From an uncultured Paracoccaceae bacterium (GTDB taxonomy: Bacteria; Pseudomonadota; Alphaproteobacteria; Rhodobacterales; Rhodobacteraceae): DNA of 64,000 nucleotides. Position 1 is the stretch's first letter, and the number at the start of each line of letters is the position of its first letter. This document shows positions 30,794 through 40,229 of the stretch, piece by piece. The notes beneath the pieces were generated by a model, which made no database searches, had not been told where the DNA came from, and worked only from the letters and a program-made list of their open reading frames with translations. The stretch lies in assembly GCA_938005545.1 (NCBI GenBank), contig CALKXV010000006.1, forward strand, positions 61,141 to 125,140, written 5' to 3'. Both the position numbers and the translations under genes were made by a program.

Positions 30794-31378
30794 TTAAAGT
30801 TTGCCGCAACTTTTCAGCTGAGTGTCATACAAAACCGCGCGATCTGCCACTTCGCCCGAAACTCGCAAAAGCCACGCCTTTCTTCGGAAACTGCCCCTGC
30901 GGTAACCCGTGCGGCCTTCATGGTAAGCAAGATACTGGTTGCGCGCATCGCCCAGCGGAATGCCCAACGACACTTCTGATTGCTTCATATACCAACCCAT
31001 GAAGTCAGTCGCATGGCCAATGTCATCACGCCGTGCCCGAAAGGCGCCTTGGTCGCGTTTGTACTCTTCCCAGGTTCCGTCCAACGCCTGGCTGTATCCA
31101 TAGGCCGAACTTTGCCGGCCCAAAGGAATGACGCCCAAGGCATATTCATGCGGTGTTCGTGCGTTTCCGATAAATCGGCTTTCTTGGTAAATCGTCGCCA
31201 TTTGCACGGCGACAGGAACGCCCCAGCGATTTTGCGATCGCTTCATGGCGCTCAGATAACTGGGTCGCTGATCCACAATGGAACAGGCGTTGTCTAAGTT
31301 TTTTGGCGGCGCATAGTTACTGCTGCCGCACGCGGCCACGAATCCTACCAGAATTAGGGCGCGAAGGGATCTGCTCAT
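30794..31378 (-). CDS. Lytic transglycosylase-like lipoprotein
   Basis: 194 aa. A lipoprotein signal ends in the lipobox LVGFVAAC. The mature part has an SLT-type lysozyme fold: MATIYQESRFIGNAR carries the catalytic glutamate in ES, AYGYSQALDGTWEEYK is the GYSQ-type motif, and YLAYHEGRTGYRRG closes the cleft. It would cut peptidoglycan from the outer-membrane face. It is convergent with lolA, with 3 nt between the stops. Confidence 0.9.
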   Translation of the reverse strand: MSRSLRALILVGFVAACGSSNYAPPKNLDNACSIVDQRPSYLSAMKRSQNRWGVPVAVQMATIYQESRFIGNARTPHEYALGVIPLGRQSSAYGYSQALDGTWEEYKRDQGAFRARRDDIGHATDFMGWYMKQSEVSLGIPLGDARNQYLAYHEGRTGYRRGSFRRKAWLLRVSGEVADRAVLYDTQLKSCGKL

Positions 31379-31561
31379 GCCTCACTCGCCTTTATTGTTT
31401 CGCGCATCATAACAATATTTGCTCGAATGGAAAAGGCAGAGCGGGAATCAAAGGATTGTGACTGTAAAAGGTCTCTTCACAGTCTGTTTCTTGAACTTCA
31501 CGTGAAAGTCGTCGACACAGCTGAAAGTGCAGATTATCTAGGTCTTCAGGGGGCTGTTGTT

Positions 31562-31888
31562 ATGTTTAAGACGCGTGCGAAATACGCATTGGGCCAAGTT
31601 GTAAGACACAGAAAACATCCGTTTCGCGGAGTGGTATTTGATGTGGATGCTATGTTTTCGAATACCGATGAATGGTACGAAGCTATTCCCGAGGACAGTC
31701 GGCCCAAAAAAGATCAGCCTTTCTATCACCTTTTGGCGGAGAACGACCAAAGCTATTACGTGGCCTATGTCTCGGAGCAGAATTTGGTTGCAGATTATTC
31801 AGGTGAGCCTGTGGAACACCCGGATTTACCTGAATTCTTTGGTGATTTTGATGACGGACAGTATCCGCTACACGTCCAGATGAACTGA
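31562..31888 (+). CDS. hspQ: Heat-shock protein HspQ (YccV-like)
   Basis: 108 aa from ATG 31562 with AGGGGGC at 31548-31554; a longer in-frame start at 31427 is rejected. The YccV core is visible: YALGQVVRHRKHPFRGVVFDVD, then QPFYHLLAENDQSYYVAYVSEQNL. HspQ is a specificity-enhancing factor for Lon and binds hemimethylated DNA in some species. The length fits the E. coli protein (about 105 aa). The 312 bp after it hold a perfect 7-bp hairpin (31902-31919) and no gene I can support. Confidence 0.93.
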   Translation: MFKTRAKYALGQVVRHRKHPFRGVVFDVDAMFSNTDEWYEAIPEDSRPKKDQPFYHLLAENDQSYYVAYVSEQNLVADYSGEPVEHPDLPEFFGDFDDGQYPLHVQMN

Positions 31889-32200
31889 AAACGCTCGCAA
31901 TATCGCAACTCGTTGCGATCGCGTTCAAACAATGCGCTGCCCTTGATGTGCACGTCTTCAAATCTGTGAAAGAATTTAGGCCTCGGCATCACGTGCTGGG
32001 TGGGGGCTAATACATGCGCGACGCCGAGGGCAGCATCAAAGCTGCCCAAGCGGAATGCCAAGCGCTTTGGGCTGCAATTTGTCATGTTCTCGACGATTTT
32101 TAGGCAGTGTTTCCAAAATCTGGGTAAAGCGAACCCCCTTGTGGGATTGTTTCGAAAAAATGAGCTCTGACAGGAGGAACCGTCGAATTTAGAAGAATCC

Positions 32201-32698
32201 CTAGGCGTCGAGCGCCATGCGAATGACAAGAAAATTCTCATCGTCTTGTCGATCATACACCAAATCACTCACAATCTCACGGATCAGGAACCAACCATAG
32301 CCACCTTCGGGCATCGCATCGTGTTGGTTGAATTCCGTCATTGGATGATTGCCAATCGGCGTCCGTCCTTTTGGCATCGGTTTGCCGCGATCCCGGATTT
32401 CAAACATCAGCGCTTTGGAACGGCGGTGGATGATCAGCCGCATATCGCCGGGTGTATCCTCGGGGTAGGCATGTTCGGCTACATTGTTCAAAGCTTCTGC
32501 CAAGACGATTTCGACTGAACCAAGGGTTTCTTCGCCCAACCCGTCTGCATGAAGTTCTTCGACAGCGTTTTGCACAGCCCGTCTGACCCAACGAAAATCA
32601 GCAGGATACGTCTTGTCGAAAACGAGTTTTGGCTGCCCGAAGTTTGGGTTTTCAAGTGGCTTTTTCGATGCGCCCGACATTGACCCATCATCAGGCAT
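32201..32698 (-). CDS. Anti-sigma regulatory kinase, HATPase_c (RsbW-like)
   Basis: 165 aa. A GHKL ATPase domain fills the protein: N box EIVLAEALNNVAEHAY, G1 box EIRDRGKPMP, and G2 box GGYGWFLIREIVSDL. It has no dimerisation histidine or sensor domain. The start overlaps the end of a STAS-domain gene by 8 nt. Kinase plus STAS antagonist is the classic partner-switching arrangement; the kinase phosphorylates the STAS serine and otherwise sequesters a target. No PP2C phosphatase or sigma gene is nearby, so the target must lie elsewhere. Confidence 0.88.
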   Translation of the reverse strand: MPDDGSMSGASKKPLENPNFGQPKLVFDKTYPADFRWVRRAVQNAVEELHADGLGEETLGSVEIVLAEALNNVAEHAYPEDTPGDMRLIIHRRSKALMFEIRDRGKPMPKGRTPIGNHPMTEFNQHDAMPEGGYGWFLIREIVSDLVYDRQDDENFLVIRMALDA

Positions 32699-33032
32699 TC
32701 GCCGCAGCCTCTAACGCCGTCTCGGTGGATGGATAAATGCGGAAAACGCGATCCATCCGCGTGATGCGAAACACTTTTTCGACAGTCGGCGTTAAAGCCG
32801 CCAGATCCAGTTTCCGTTCGCGCCCCAAGTGCTTCATCGATCCGACAACCGCGCCAAGGCCGCTGGAATCCAGGAATTCGACCTGGCTTAGGTCCAGTAC
32901 AACGCGTTCAGGCGACGCTTGCGTCAATTCCTGCATTCGGTCCTTGAAGCGTACGGCAACGGCGGCGTCGATACGGCGATCCATCACGGTTACAACAAGC
33001 ACGCCGCCCACATCGGAGGCTGTCATTTGCAT
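32691..33032 (-). CDS. STAS-domain anti-sigma factor antagonist
   Basis: 113 aa from ATG 33032, preceded on its strand by AAGGA; a longer frame to 33089 is less likely. The STAS core is VVLDLSQVEFLDSSGLGAVV, in which one serine of DSSGLG is the residue phosphorylated by the partner kinase in this family. It precedes and overlaps the RsbW-like gene by 8 nt. Dephosphorylated antagonist would bind the kinase and release its target. Confidence 0.9.
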   Translation of the reverse strand: MQMTASDVGGVLVVTVMDRRIDAAVAVRFKDRMQELTQASPERVVLDLSQVEFLDSSGLGAVVGSMKHLGRERKLDLAALTPTVEKVFRITRMDRVFRIYPSTETALEAAANA

Positions 33033-33120
33033 TGGAAAAAATCCTTCACTCTGGCATTCAAGCGGAACGTAGACGGCAGATGTTACCATTCAGTAAGCAA
33101 GGCAGGATTTGAGGTGCAGG

Positions 33121-33582
33121 ATGCAAGTTGACTATGCTGAGCTTTCCCAACGGATTCTGGCTGTCGCAGAAGGAGAAACTGATCAAATTGCCCTTATGGC
33201 GACCATTGCCTGTGAAGTGCATCATACGGATGATCGGTTTGACTGGACTGGATTTTACCGGGTCGTCGCGTCTGAAGTTTTGAAAATTGGCCCCTATCAA
33301 GGGGGCCACGGGTGTTTGGTCATTCCCTTTTCGCGAGGTGTATGCGGGGCGGCTGCGCGTACGGGCAAAGCGCAGATCGTTCCAGATGTTGACGCTTTTC
33401 CAGGGCATATTGCCTGTGCCAGTTCAACACGATCTGAACTTGTCCTGCCGGTCCGCGATGCTTCGGGTGGGCTCATCGCTGTCTTTGACATCGACAGCAA
33501 TCAACCTGACGCCTTTTCGCAAACCGATGCACAAGAATTGGCAAGCATTCTAGCAGATGTCTTCGAAAGGTCTGCGACGTGA
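33121..33582 (+). CDS. msrC: Free methionine-R-sulfoxide reductase (GAF domain)
   Basis: 153 aa from ATG 33121. A single GAF domain contains C65, C75 and C99. Their spacing of 10 and 24 is exactly that of the three catalytic cysteines in E. coli fRMsr (84, 94, 118). Context phrases are GHGCLVIPFSRGVCGAAAR and GHIACASSTRSELVLPV. It reduces free Met-R-sulfoxide in the cytoplasm using thioredoxin. It is divergent from the STAS-kinase pair (88-bp gap) and overlaps the next gene by GTGA. Confidence 0.93.
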   Translation: MQVDYAELSQRILAVAEGETDQIALMATIACEVHHTDDRFDWTGFYRVVASEVLKIGPYQGGHGCLVIPFSRGVCGAAARTGKAQIVPDVDAFPGHIACASSTRSELVLPVRDASGGLIAVFDIDSNQPDAFSQTDAQELASILADVFERSAT

Positions 33583-34241
33583 GCGACAACCAATTGAGCG
33601 GTGAATATAACCCGCCAAGTGATCCGCTCGACGTCATCCATGCTGATCATCAGGTGTTGATCGTTGCAAAACCACAGGGCTTGCTGTCCGTGCCGGGCAA
33701 GGGCGCGCATCTGGCCGACTGCCTTCTGGCGCGGGCCCAGGCGATTTATCCGGACGCCCTTTTGGTGCACCGATTGGATCGCGATACCTCGGGCGTGATG
33801 GTTTTTGCTTTGACGCCACATGCGCAACGTCACTTGGGCCTTCAATTTGAGAAACGGCAGATCAAGAAGACATATGTTGCCCGTGTCTGGGGTCAAATGG
33901 ACGAAAAGACCGGAACCGTCGATCTTCCTTTGATCGTCGATTGGCCAAACCGTCCACGCCAGATGGTAGACCATGCAAACGGCAAGCCCGCGATCACAGA
34001 TTGGCGTGTTCTGCGGACCAGTGACGACGAAACACGCGTCAGGCTCTATCCCAAAACAGGGCGCTCGCATCAGTTGCGGGTTCACTGTCTTGCCCTCGGC
34101 CACCCAATCCTTGGCGATCCCTTTTATGCAACCGGACCAGCGCGTGATTATCCCAGAATGATGCTGCACTCAGAAACGCTGAAATTTCGTCACCCCGATG
34201 GCGGGCGAGGAATGGCGTTCACGGTTAAACCCGAATTCTGA
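33579..34241 (+). CDS. RluA-family pseudouridine synthase
   Basis: 220 aa, starting with GTG in a 4-nt overlap with msrC. The catalytic aspartate lies in LLVHRLDRDTSGVMV. DHQVLIVAKPQGLLSVPGKG and KTGRSHQLRVHCLALGHPILGD are the other family motifs. There is no N-terminal S4 domain, so it resembles the short RluA type that modifies rRNA and some tRNAs. The exact uridine modified cannot be read from the sequence. Confidence 0.92.
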   Translation: MSDNQLSGEYNPPSDPLDVIHADHQVLIVAKPQGLLSVPGKGAHLADCLLARAQAIYPDALLVHRLDRDTSGVMVFALTPHAQRHLGLQFEKRQIKKTYVARVWGQMDEKTGTVDLPLIVDWPNRPRQMVDHANGKPAITDWRVLRTSDDETRVRLYPKTGRSHQLRVHCLALGHPILGDPFYATGPARDYPRMMLHSETLKFRHPDGGRGMAFTVKPEF

Positions 34242-34260
34242 TCTTTGTGGGCCACCAAGT

Positions 34261-34292
34261 ATAAAAATGGGCCGCTGCGTTAGCAGCGGCCC
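34261..34292 (-). terminator. Rho-independent terminator of the 5'-nucleotidase gene
   Basis: A 10-bp stem GGGCCGCTGC/GCAGCGGCCC with loop GTTA occupies about 34268-34291. Read on the minus strand it is followed by ATTTTTAT, so it terminates the leftward 5'-nucleotidase transcript. It may also block the rightward transcript, but there is no T run on the plus strand. Confidence 0.85.
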
Positions 34293-34330
34293 CCTCGCGA
34301 CGGCAAAGCCGGCGCAAAATGGTCCAAAGA

Positions 34331-35893
34331 CTATTCTTTCACAGCGATCCGTCCGTCTGTGTAAGGTGTGAATGGCCCTTTGGCAGCTAAGAACTCAGCA
34401 GTGACATCTGCCAGATCAGGGCCAAAGTCATAGGCGTTGGCCGCATCCTTGAACATTTCATAGCCGTCGCCGCCATTGCGCACATAGTTGTTTGATACAA
34501 CGCCATACACTTTTTCGGCTTCTATTGCCGCACCACCGACCATAACGTCCGATACCCGGCTTCCGGCTTCTGCACCTGGGTCAAACGCATATGTCATTCC
34601 GGCCACCTGTGGGAAACGCCCGGCACCTTCCTCGACTTGGCTCACGCCGTTTTCAAGCGCTGCCACAATCGTGGCACCCGAAACCTGAAACGTCGAAAGC
34701 GTGTTCTGGAAAGGCAAGACTGTCAGGACTTCGCCCATGGTGACAGGCCCTGCATCAATCGATGCACGGATGCCGCCACCATTTTGGATCGCGATCTCGA
34801 TACCTTGGTCTTTCACGCGGTCCAGCATTGCATCCGCAATGAGTGACCCCATCGAGCATTCTTGAGCCCGACAAACTTCGCGGTCACCACCAATGGGTTC
34901 AGCGGCTTCGGCTACGACCTTTTGGCGAATTTCTTCAAGAGGTGCGGCTGCCTCGGCGATACGGGCCTTGGTTGCATCGTCTTCTGAAATGAAACGATCT
35001 AGCAAAAGCGGCTCGCCCGTTGCAGAGGTCACGACGCCTTCATCGTCAAAGACCACGTTCAGCTCACCCAGAAACTTGCCATAGGCATAGGCCTGAACGA
35101 TCTGCACATCATTTACGACTGTCGGATAGGCGCCTGCTGCGCGGTCCGACACGTTGGACAGATATGTGTTCGAGTGACCGCCTACGATCACGTCCACGCC
35201 GGTGGTTCCTTCAGCGACGCGTTGGTCCACGACGAACCCGGAATGGCTGAGCACGACGATCTTGTTCACGCCCGCAGACGTCAGGCGATCAACTTCGCCT
35301 TGCACGGCGGCAATCGGATCGGAAAACGATACGTTCGGGCCGGGTGACGCCAATTCATCCGTGTCCTGTGGTGTCAAACCGATCAAACCGATCAATTCGC
35401 CGCCTTTCTGAACAACCCAGGATTTCTGGATTGCACCGGCCAGCAGGGGTTCAGCTGAAGTATCGGCGTTCGACATCAGAATGGGGAAATCGACCGCGCT
35501 GGCGAAGCCTTTCAGAACTTCTGGACCGTCGTCGAATTCGTGATTGCCCACGGTCATTGCGTCGTAGCCCATTTGGTTCATCATCTCAGCGGCCAGCTTG
35601 CCCTTGTAAAAGGTATAGAACAGCGTGCCCTGAAACTGGTCGCCACCATCAACCAGCAACCAATTTGGCGCGCGGTCCTTGGCGGTTTCGATGGCCGTTT
35701 GTAAACGAGCTGATCCGCCGAAGCATTTGCCAGCATCGTTGTCTTCGGCACCACAGCCAGAATCGAAGCGATTGATCGGTTCGAAGCGGGCGTGAAAGTC
35801 ATTCGTGTGTAAGATGGTGAGGCTATAGTCGGCCATTGCGGCCCCAGTGGACAGTGCCATCAGCGCACCACCGGCGAGCAGTTTCCGGATCAT
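34331..35893 (-). CDS. Periplasmic 5'-nucleotidase / metallophosphatase (UshA-like)
   Basis: 520 aa from ATG 35893, with AGGGGGA upstream on its strand. A signal peptide (MIRKLLAGGALMALSTGAAMA) targets it to the periplasm. The calcineurin-like metal site shows LTILHTNDFHARFEP, LLVDGGDQFQGT, AVTVGNHEFD-type (MTVGNHEFDDG) and VGGHSNTYL. The C-terminal nucleotide-binding domain has IQNGGGIRASIDAG and YVRNGGDGYEMF. It hydrolyses extracellular nucleotides to recover phosphate and nucleosides. No Pho box was recognised upstream. Confidence 0.93.
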   Translation of the reverse strand: MIRKLLAGGALMALSTGAAMADYSLTILHTNDFHARFEPINRFDSGCGAEDNDAGKCFGGSARLQTAIETAKDRAPNWLLVDGGDQFQGTLFYTFYKGKLAAEMMNQMGYDAMTVGNHEFDDGPEVLKGFASAVDFPILMSNADTSAEPLLAGAIQKSWVVQKGGELIGLIGLTPQDTDELASPGPNVSFSDPIAAVQGEVDRLTSAGVNKIVVLSHSGFVVDQRVAEGTTGVDVIVGGHSNTYLSNVSDRAAGAYPTVVNDVQIVQAYAYGKFLGELNVVFDDEGVVTSATGEPLLLDRFISEDDATKARIAEAAAPLEEIRQKVVAEAAEPIGGDREVCRAQECSMGSLIADAMLDRVKDQGIEIAIQNGGGIRASIDAGPVTMGEVLTVLPFQNTLSTFQVSGATIVAALENGVSQVEEGAGRFPQVAGMTYAFDPGAEAGSRVSDVMVGGAAIEAEKVYGVVSNNYVRNGGDGYEMFKDAANAYDFGPDLADVTAEFLAAKGPFTPYTDGRIAVKE

Positions 35894-35976
35894 TTTGGGA
35901 ATCCCCCTGTTGAGATATGGAAGCAGATTGCCGTCATCGTGCCCGGGTGTCAAAAGGAACCCATAAAGGGGGACCG

Positions 35977-36318
35977 ATGACGATCATCTACAAAATATTT
36001 CGTGCTAAAGAATATGCCGAGTTTGTCACAAATGAACAGACTTTGGGCGCTCCGATTGACTTGAAAGATGGCTATATTCATTTTTCAACCGCCGATCAGG
36101 CCGAAGAAACGGCGGCCAAGCACTTTGCCGGTGAAGATGGGCTCAAACTGCTGGTGCTTGATGCGGATGCACTTGGCGAAGATGTAAGGTGGGAACCTTC
36201 ACGGGGTGGGGCATTGTTCCCACATCTGTATCGAGAGTTACGCGCTTCGGATGTTTTATCCGTGCATGATCTGGCGCTTGAAAATGGCGTCCATCAATTC
36301 GCAGGATTGCTTCGGTGA
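35977..36318 (+). CDS. DUF952 family protein
   Basis: 113 aa from ATG 35977, with AAAGGGGGA just upstream. The fold resembles ADP-ribosyltransferase-like DUF952 proteins: [43 protein letters not shown], and LFPHLYREL. Function is unknown. It overlaps pyrD by GTGA, an arrangement seen in other alphaproteobacteria, so both are probably co-transcribed. Confidence 0.9.
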   Translation: MTIIYKIFRAKEYAEFVTNEQTLGAPIDLKDGYIHFSTADQAEETAAKHFAGEDGLKLLVLDADALGEDVRWEPSRGGALFPHLYRELRASDVLSVHDLALENGVHQFAGLLR

Positions 36319-37355
36319 TTGAACAGGCGGCTCTGGCCGTTCTGAACCGGCTGGACCCCGAGCGCGCGCATGGGTTGGCTCTTCGTGCGCTTCGTACCCC
36401 GTTTGCACCGCTCCCCGGTCCTGTTGCTTCGCCGCGTTTAAAAGTTTCGCTTGCCGGTCTGGACCTGCCAAATCCCATTGGATTGGCGGCGGGGTTCGAC
36501 AAAAACGCAACGGCATTGGAACCCTTGATGCAGGCGGGATTCGGGTTCATCGAAGTTGGTGCTGCGACACCCAGACCACAATCCGGCAATGCCCGGCCCC
36601 GGCTCTTTCGTCTGAAGGCGGATAAAGCGGCGATTAATCGGTTTGGTTTCAACAACGATGGGGTTGAGGCGATTGCGGGTCGGTTGGGCGCCCGGCCCGA
36701 CGGTGTACCAGTCGGGCTGAACATTGGGGCCAATAAAGACAGCCCCGATCGCGCGGCGGATTTTGCTCATGTGATGCGCGTGACCCGAACATTGGTCGAT
36801 TTTGCCACAGTAAATGTTTCCTCACCCAACACTGAAAAGCTACGCGATTTACAGGGTACCGATGCCTTGCGCGCCCTATTGGAAGGTGTGATGGCCGAGC
36901 GTGGCAACGTGCCGGTTTTCCTGAAAATTGCCCCGGATCTGAGCGATACCGAAATTACCGGAATTGCGAGGGTTGCTGTAGATGCTGGTGTACAAGCAAT
37001 TATCGCAACCAACACCACCTTGGCACGTGATGGTTTGCACGATCCCCAGAAAGACGAAGCCGGTGGCCTGTCGGGCAAACCACTGTTGGCGCCCTCAACG
37101 CGTGTCTTGGCACGTTTGTTCCGTGAAACCGGGGGCGACATGCCTCTGATTGGGGTGGGCGGTGTGTCGTCGGCGGCTGATGCCTATACCAAGATCAAAG
37201 CCGGTGCGACGGCTGTTCAGCTTTATACGGGCTTGGTTTATTCCGGTTTGTCCTTGGCGCATCGCATCGCGCGTGGACTGGATGAGATGCTGGCCAACGA
37301 CGGCTTTGCAAATGTGGACGCCGCCCGTGGCACACAAGTGGACAGTTGGCTTTAA
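36315..37355 (+). CDS. pyrD: Dihydroorotate dehydrogenase (quinone), class 2
   Basis: 346 aa, GTG start in a 4-nt overlap with the DUF952 gene. Class 2 features: an N-terminal membrane-associating helix, [18 protein letters not shown], the loop [12 protein letters not shown], and the catalytic serine in [18 protein letters not shown]-binding phrases [11 protein letters not shown] and [14 protein letters not shown] follow. It oxidises dihydroorotate to orotate with ubiquinone in pyrimidine synthesis. Its stop overlaps that of the convergent MATE gene by 4 nt. Confidence 0.96.
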   Translation: MIEQAALAVLNRLDPERAHGLALRALRTPFAPLPGPVASPRLKVSLAGLDLPNPIGLAAGFDKNATALEPLMQAGFGFIEVGAATPRPQSGNARPRLFRLKADKAAINRFGFNNDGVEAIAGRLGARPDGVPVGLNIGANKDSPDRAADFAHVMRVTRTLVDFATVNVSSPNTEKLRDLQGTDALRALLEGVMAERGNVPVFLKIAPDLSDTEITGIARVAVDAGVQAIIATNTTLARDGLHDPQKDEAGGLSGKPLLAPSTRVLARLFRETGGDMPLIGVGGVSSAADAYTKIKAGATAVQLYTGLVYSGLSLAHRIARGLDEMLANDGFANVDAARGTQVDSWL

Positions 37356-38668
37356 CCAGCAGCGCGCTCAAGAGCCGGATATCGCAGCCCGAGCGTGACG
37401 CCCCGCGCAACGAATGACACCAACAAGGCCACCCACAGACCGTCGTTGCCAAGCCCGCTAAAGGCCCAAACGGCAACAAAATAGACCGCCGTGGAAATTG
37501 CCGCCATGTTCCGCATGTCTGCGGTTCGTGTCGCGCCGATGAAAATGCCATCCAGCATCCAAGCTGCGATTCCAAGGATCGGAGCAGCAACCATCCACGG
37601 TAACAGCTCTTTCGCGGCGATCCGCACATCGGGCGACGTAGTCATCAAGTCGATCACCAAAGGTCCGCATACCGCGACGCCAATGGCAAACAACACCACA
37701 ACACCGATGCCCCAGGCGCTTGTTACGATCGATGCCCGTCTGACGCGTCGTCGGTTCTTGGCCCCATAGGCATTCCCAACAAGCGTTTCCGCTGAAAAGG
37801 CGAACCCATCAAGCGCATAGGCTGTGACATGCAGGAATTGCAGCAGAATCTGGTTCGCAGCCAAAGGCACATCGCCGAAACCAGCGCCGAAGAACAAGAA
37901 AGATACGAATGTGGCTTCCAGGCAGAGCGAGCGTAGTAAGATGTCGCGATTGACGACAGCCATTGTCCAAAGCCGTGCACGGTCCAGAACGCGCGACCAT
38001 GTGTTCCAATAGGGGCGCAGGAAAACGTCACGACAACACCAAAGGCCTAAGCCCAAACCCGACCATTCCGCCAGAAACGTTGCGATGGCAACTCCGCTGA
38101 CGCCCCAGCCGAAACCCAGGACAAACACCAGGTCGAGCACGATATTCAAACCGTTCATCCAAACCTGAAGGATCAATACGGCCCGCGTGCGTTCCGCGGC
38201 AATCAACCACCCGGTGATCCCGAACAAAGCGATGGCCGCCGGTGCAGACCATATACGGATCGCCATATAGGCGCGGGCGCTTTCCTCAACAGCGGGCGAT
38301 GCGGGCGAGATCCAAAAGCCTGCGCTGAACACGAACCATTGGCAAAGCACCAACACTACGCCACCAGCAAATCCTACGATCAAGGCACGCGACAGCAAGG
38401 CATCGGCTTCGCCCTGATCGCCTGCGCCAAGCGCTTGGGACGTCATGCCTGTTGTTCCCATACGAAGGAACCCGAAGATCCAATAGATCGCAGTCAGAAT
38501 GATCGCGCCGATCCCAACGGCTCCGATTGGAACCGGATCGCCCAATTGCCCAACAACACCGGTATCGACAACACCCAGAATTGGAACGGTCGAATTGGCC
38601 AGCACAATGGGCAGGGCAATGCCAAGAACGCGTTTATGGGTTATTTCTCGCTGTGGCTGTTCGATCAT
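37352..38668 (-). CDS. MATE family efflux transporter (DinF-like)
   Basis: 438 aa with about twelve membrane helices. The N-terminus [32 protein letters not shown] is the MATE entry, split over two helices, and the second half repeats the pattern near [19 protein letters not shown]. It exports drugs or metabolites in exchange for Na+ or H+. The start overlaps the stop of a thioesterase gene by 4 nt, so it is the last gene of a three-gene unit with two hotdog thioesterases. Confidence 0.93.
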   Translation of the reverse strand: MIEQPQREITHKRVLGIALPIVLANSTVPILGVVDTGVVGQLGDPVPIGAVGIGAIILTAIYWIFGFLRMGTTGMTSQALGAGDQGEADALLSRALIVGFAGGVVLVLCQWFVFSAGFWISPASPAVEESARAYMAIRIWSAPAAIALFGITGWLIAAERTRAVLILQVWMNGLNIVLDLVFVLGFGWGVSGVAIATFLAEWSGLGLGLWCCRDVFLRPYWNTWSRVLDRARLWTMAVVNRDILLRSLCLEATFVSFLFFGAGFGDVPLAANQILLQFLHVTAYALDGFAFSAETLVGNAYGAKNRRRVRRASIVTSAWGIGVVVLFAIGVAVCGPLVIDLMTTSPDVRIAAKELLPWMVAAPILGIAAWMLDGIFIGATRTADMRNMAAISTAVYFVAVWAFSGLGNDGLWVALLVSFVARGVTLGLRYPALERAAG

Positions 38669-39177
38669 TCTTCGCTGGGGGGCGGCATTAAAAAATGCCC
38701 GGAGGCCTGGGCGAATGGACGTTGCCGGTTGTCTTGCCAGGTTTCGACGTGCACGCTGGCGTAGCGCCGACCCGACCGGTTCACACGTGCACGGGCGTAG
38801 GCATCGCGCGGTAGCCCGGTGCGAAGATAATCAACTGTGATGTCTATCGTCTTGGGCATACGTGGCAAAGTTTTGGGACCGAGCGTTTCGGCGTCCAAAC
38901 GACCACTTTCGATTTCGCTCCATAAGTGCTGCCAACCCAGTTCGATCAATGCAGTAGTTTCAAGAAACGCAGCTGTGACCCCGCCGTGGAGCGCAGGTAG
39001 AACTGGATTGCCGATCAGCGAGTCCTTGTAGTTCAGGATCGTTGTCAGTTCATCGCCGCGACGCTCGAACGAAATGCCCAAGAATTTGGCATAAGGAATG
39101 CCATTCACCAATGCGCCCAACGCCGCATCGCGCCGTTGTTTTACGATTTGAACGGGTTCAGGCTTTGAATGGTTCAT
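38665..39177 (-). CDS. PaaI-family hotdog thioesterase
   Basis: 170 aa. The hotdog core motif is [21 protein letters not shown], the PaaI-type HGG followed by the catalytic acid on the long helix. A later strand reads [21 protein letters not shown]. It probably hydrolyses an acyl-CoA. It overlaps the neighbouring paralogous thioesterase by 4 nt upstream and the MATE gene by 4 nt downstream. The substrate is unknown. Confidence 0.87.
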   Translation of the reverse strand: MNHSKPEPVQIVKQRRDAALGALVNGIPYAKFLGISFERRGDELTTILNYKDSLIGNPVLPALHGGVTAAFLETTALIELGWQHLWSEIESGRLDAETLGPKTLPRMPKTIDITVDYLRTGLPRDAYARARVNRSGRRYASVHVETWQDNRQRPFAQASGHFLMPPPSEE

Positions 39178-39602
39178 GTGTTAACCGTGAATGCGCCGGT
39201 GGCCGTGGCCACGGGTTTTTCGGTATCGTCGTCGGTGGCAACAGTGCGCACGAATGCAACGGTTCGCGTGATGTGATAGCAAGTGGACCGCGCGGTTATT
39301 GCCTGGCCGGGTGTCGCCGGGCGCATGTAATCGATTCGCAGATCCAGTGTCGCGGTTGATGCTGGACCCTTTGGATGTGCAATCACAGCGGTTCCACTGC
39401 ATGTATCCATCAATGAGGAAACGGCGCCCCCGTGAATAACACCAGTTGCCGGATCGCCGACCAAACGGTCGTCCCACGGCATTGACATGACCGCCAACCC
39501 ATCTCCGACATGGTCCACCGTCAGGCCAAGCGCTTGGCAATGTGGAAGAGCCTGGATGAATTGGCGCGCGAGTTCGCGGCGGGGATCGCTTGTGTCGGAC
39601 AC
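39174..39602 (-). CDS. PaaI-family hotdog thioesterase (second copy)
   Basis: 142 aa. The motif [17 protein letters not shown] and the strand [18 protein letters not shown] are close to PaaI and YdiI-type thioesterases. It is the first gene of a three-gene minus-strand unit and diverged in sequence from the following paralogue. It faces the MerR gene across about 100 bp. It likely acts on aryl- or acyl-CoA thioesters made by the beta-oxidation genes on the other side, which is inference from position. Confidence 0.88.
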   Translation of the reverse strand: MSDTSDPRRELARQFIQALPHCQALGLTVDHVGDGLAVMSMPWDDRLVGDPATGVIHGGAVSSLMDTCSGTAVIAHPKGPASTATLDLRIDYMRPATPGQAITARSTCYHITRTVAFVRTVATDDDTEKPVATATGAFTVNT

Positions 39603-39679
39603 TGATAGGAACTCCTTGCCGCTTTATCTTCTTTTTGATTGCCAAAGCGCAAGTCCATTGATCCAAACACCCGCCTTGT

Positions 39680-39690
39680 CTAATAATTAG
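39680..39690. promoter_or_regulatory. Possible operator palindrome before the first MerR gene
   Basis: CTAATAATTAG is a perfect 11-bp palindrome ending 11 nt before the start of the first MerR gene, in the divergent spacer with the thioesterase operon. It is short and could be chance. Autoregulation is a guess. Confidence 0.3.
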
Positions 39691-39701
39691 GCAGGGAGTC
39701 G

Positions 39702-40073
39702 ATGATGGACGCTGAACGACTAAGCTTCAAGGAAATGTGCGCGAAGTTCGAAGTTACGCCCCGAACGCTTCGATACTATGAATACATTGAGTTACTGTCG
39801 CCTGAGAAAGAGGGCCGTTCGCGGTTCTACACGGGGCGCGAGGTGGCGCGCATGACTTTGATATTGCGCGGGCGCGATTGGGGATTTTCGCTGGAGGAAA
39901 TTCGGCAGTGGCTGCTTATTTACGAAAACCAAGGCACCGAACCTCAAAACAGGGCTTTTCTCGATCTTGCCGATCGACAGTTGGCCATTTTGAGAAATCA
40001 ACGCGAGAAATTGGAGAAAACGATCTCGGAGTTGAATAACATGCGTGAAATAGTATTGAAATCAATTAGTTAA
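39702..40073 (+). CDS. MerR-family transcriptional regulator
   Basis: 123 aa. The N-terminal winged helix is LSFKEMCAKFEVTPRTLRYYE, and a coiled-coil dimerisation helix runs from about residue 78 to the end. There are no metal-binding cysteines, so it is not a metal sensor. A second MerR protein 156 bp downstream shares the same layout. Both precede a fatty-acid degradation cluster and probably control it in response to acyl-CoA-like ligands. Confidence 0.88.
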   Translation: MMDAERLSFKEMCAKFEVTPRTLRYYEYIELLSPEKEGRSRFYTGREVARMTLILRGRDWGFSLEEIRQWLLIYENQGTEPQNRAFLDLADRQLAILRNQREKLEKTISELNNMREIVLKSIS

Positions 40074-40161
40074 ATAGAAACCTCCAGGCTTTCATTTCTG
40101 AAATCACGTCGGGTCACGATAATGGGAACACGCACTGACAGCGTTATGACGCTACGTTATG

Positions 40162-40177
40162 CTTACGTGAACGTAAG
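40162..40177. promoter_or_regulatory. Palindromic operator before the second MerR gene
   Basis: CTTACGTGAACGTAAG is a perfect 7+7 bp inverted repeat with a 2-bp centre, 52 nt before the second MerR start. Its form (ACGT half-sites) resembles operators described for LiuR-type MerR regulators of branched-chain amino-acid and fatty-acid catabolism in proteobacteria. It is the best candidate for the switch of the downstream acyl-CoA dehydrogenase operon. Confidence 0.65.
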
Positions 40178-40229
40178 ACGGTACCTACCTGAGCTTCACA
40201 CCAAGTGCAGTCAGGCATGGAGACTTTCG

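Noticed and set aside
31795..32268. Minus-strand frame across the hspQ-kinase gap
   Set aside because: Overlaps hspQ and the end of the kinase gene, and shows no domain; the 312-bp gap appears to be non-coding.
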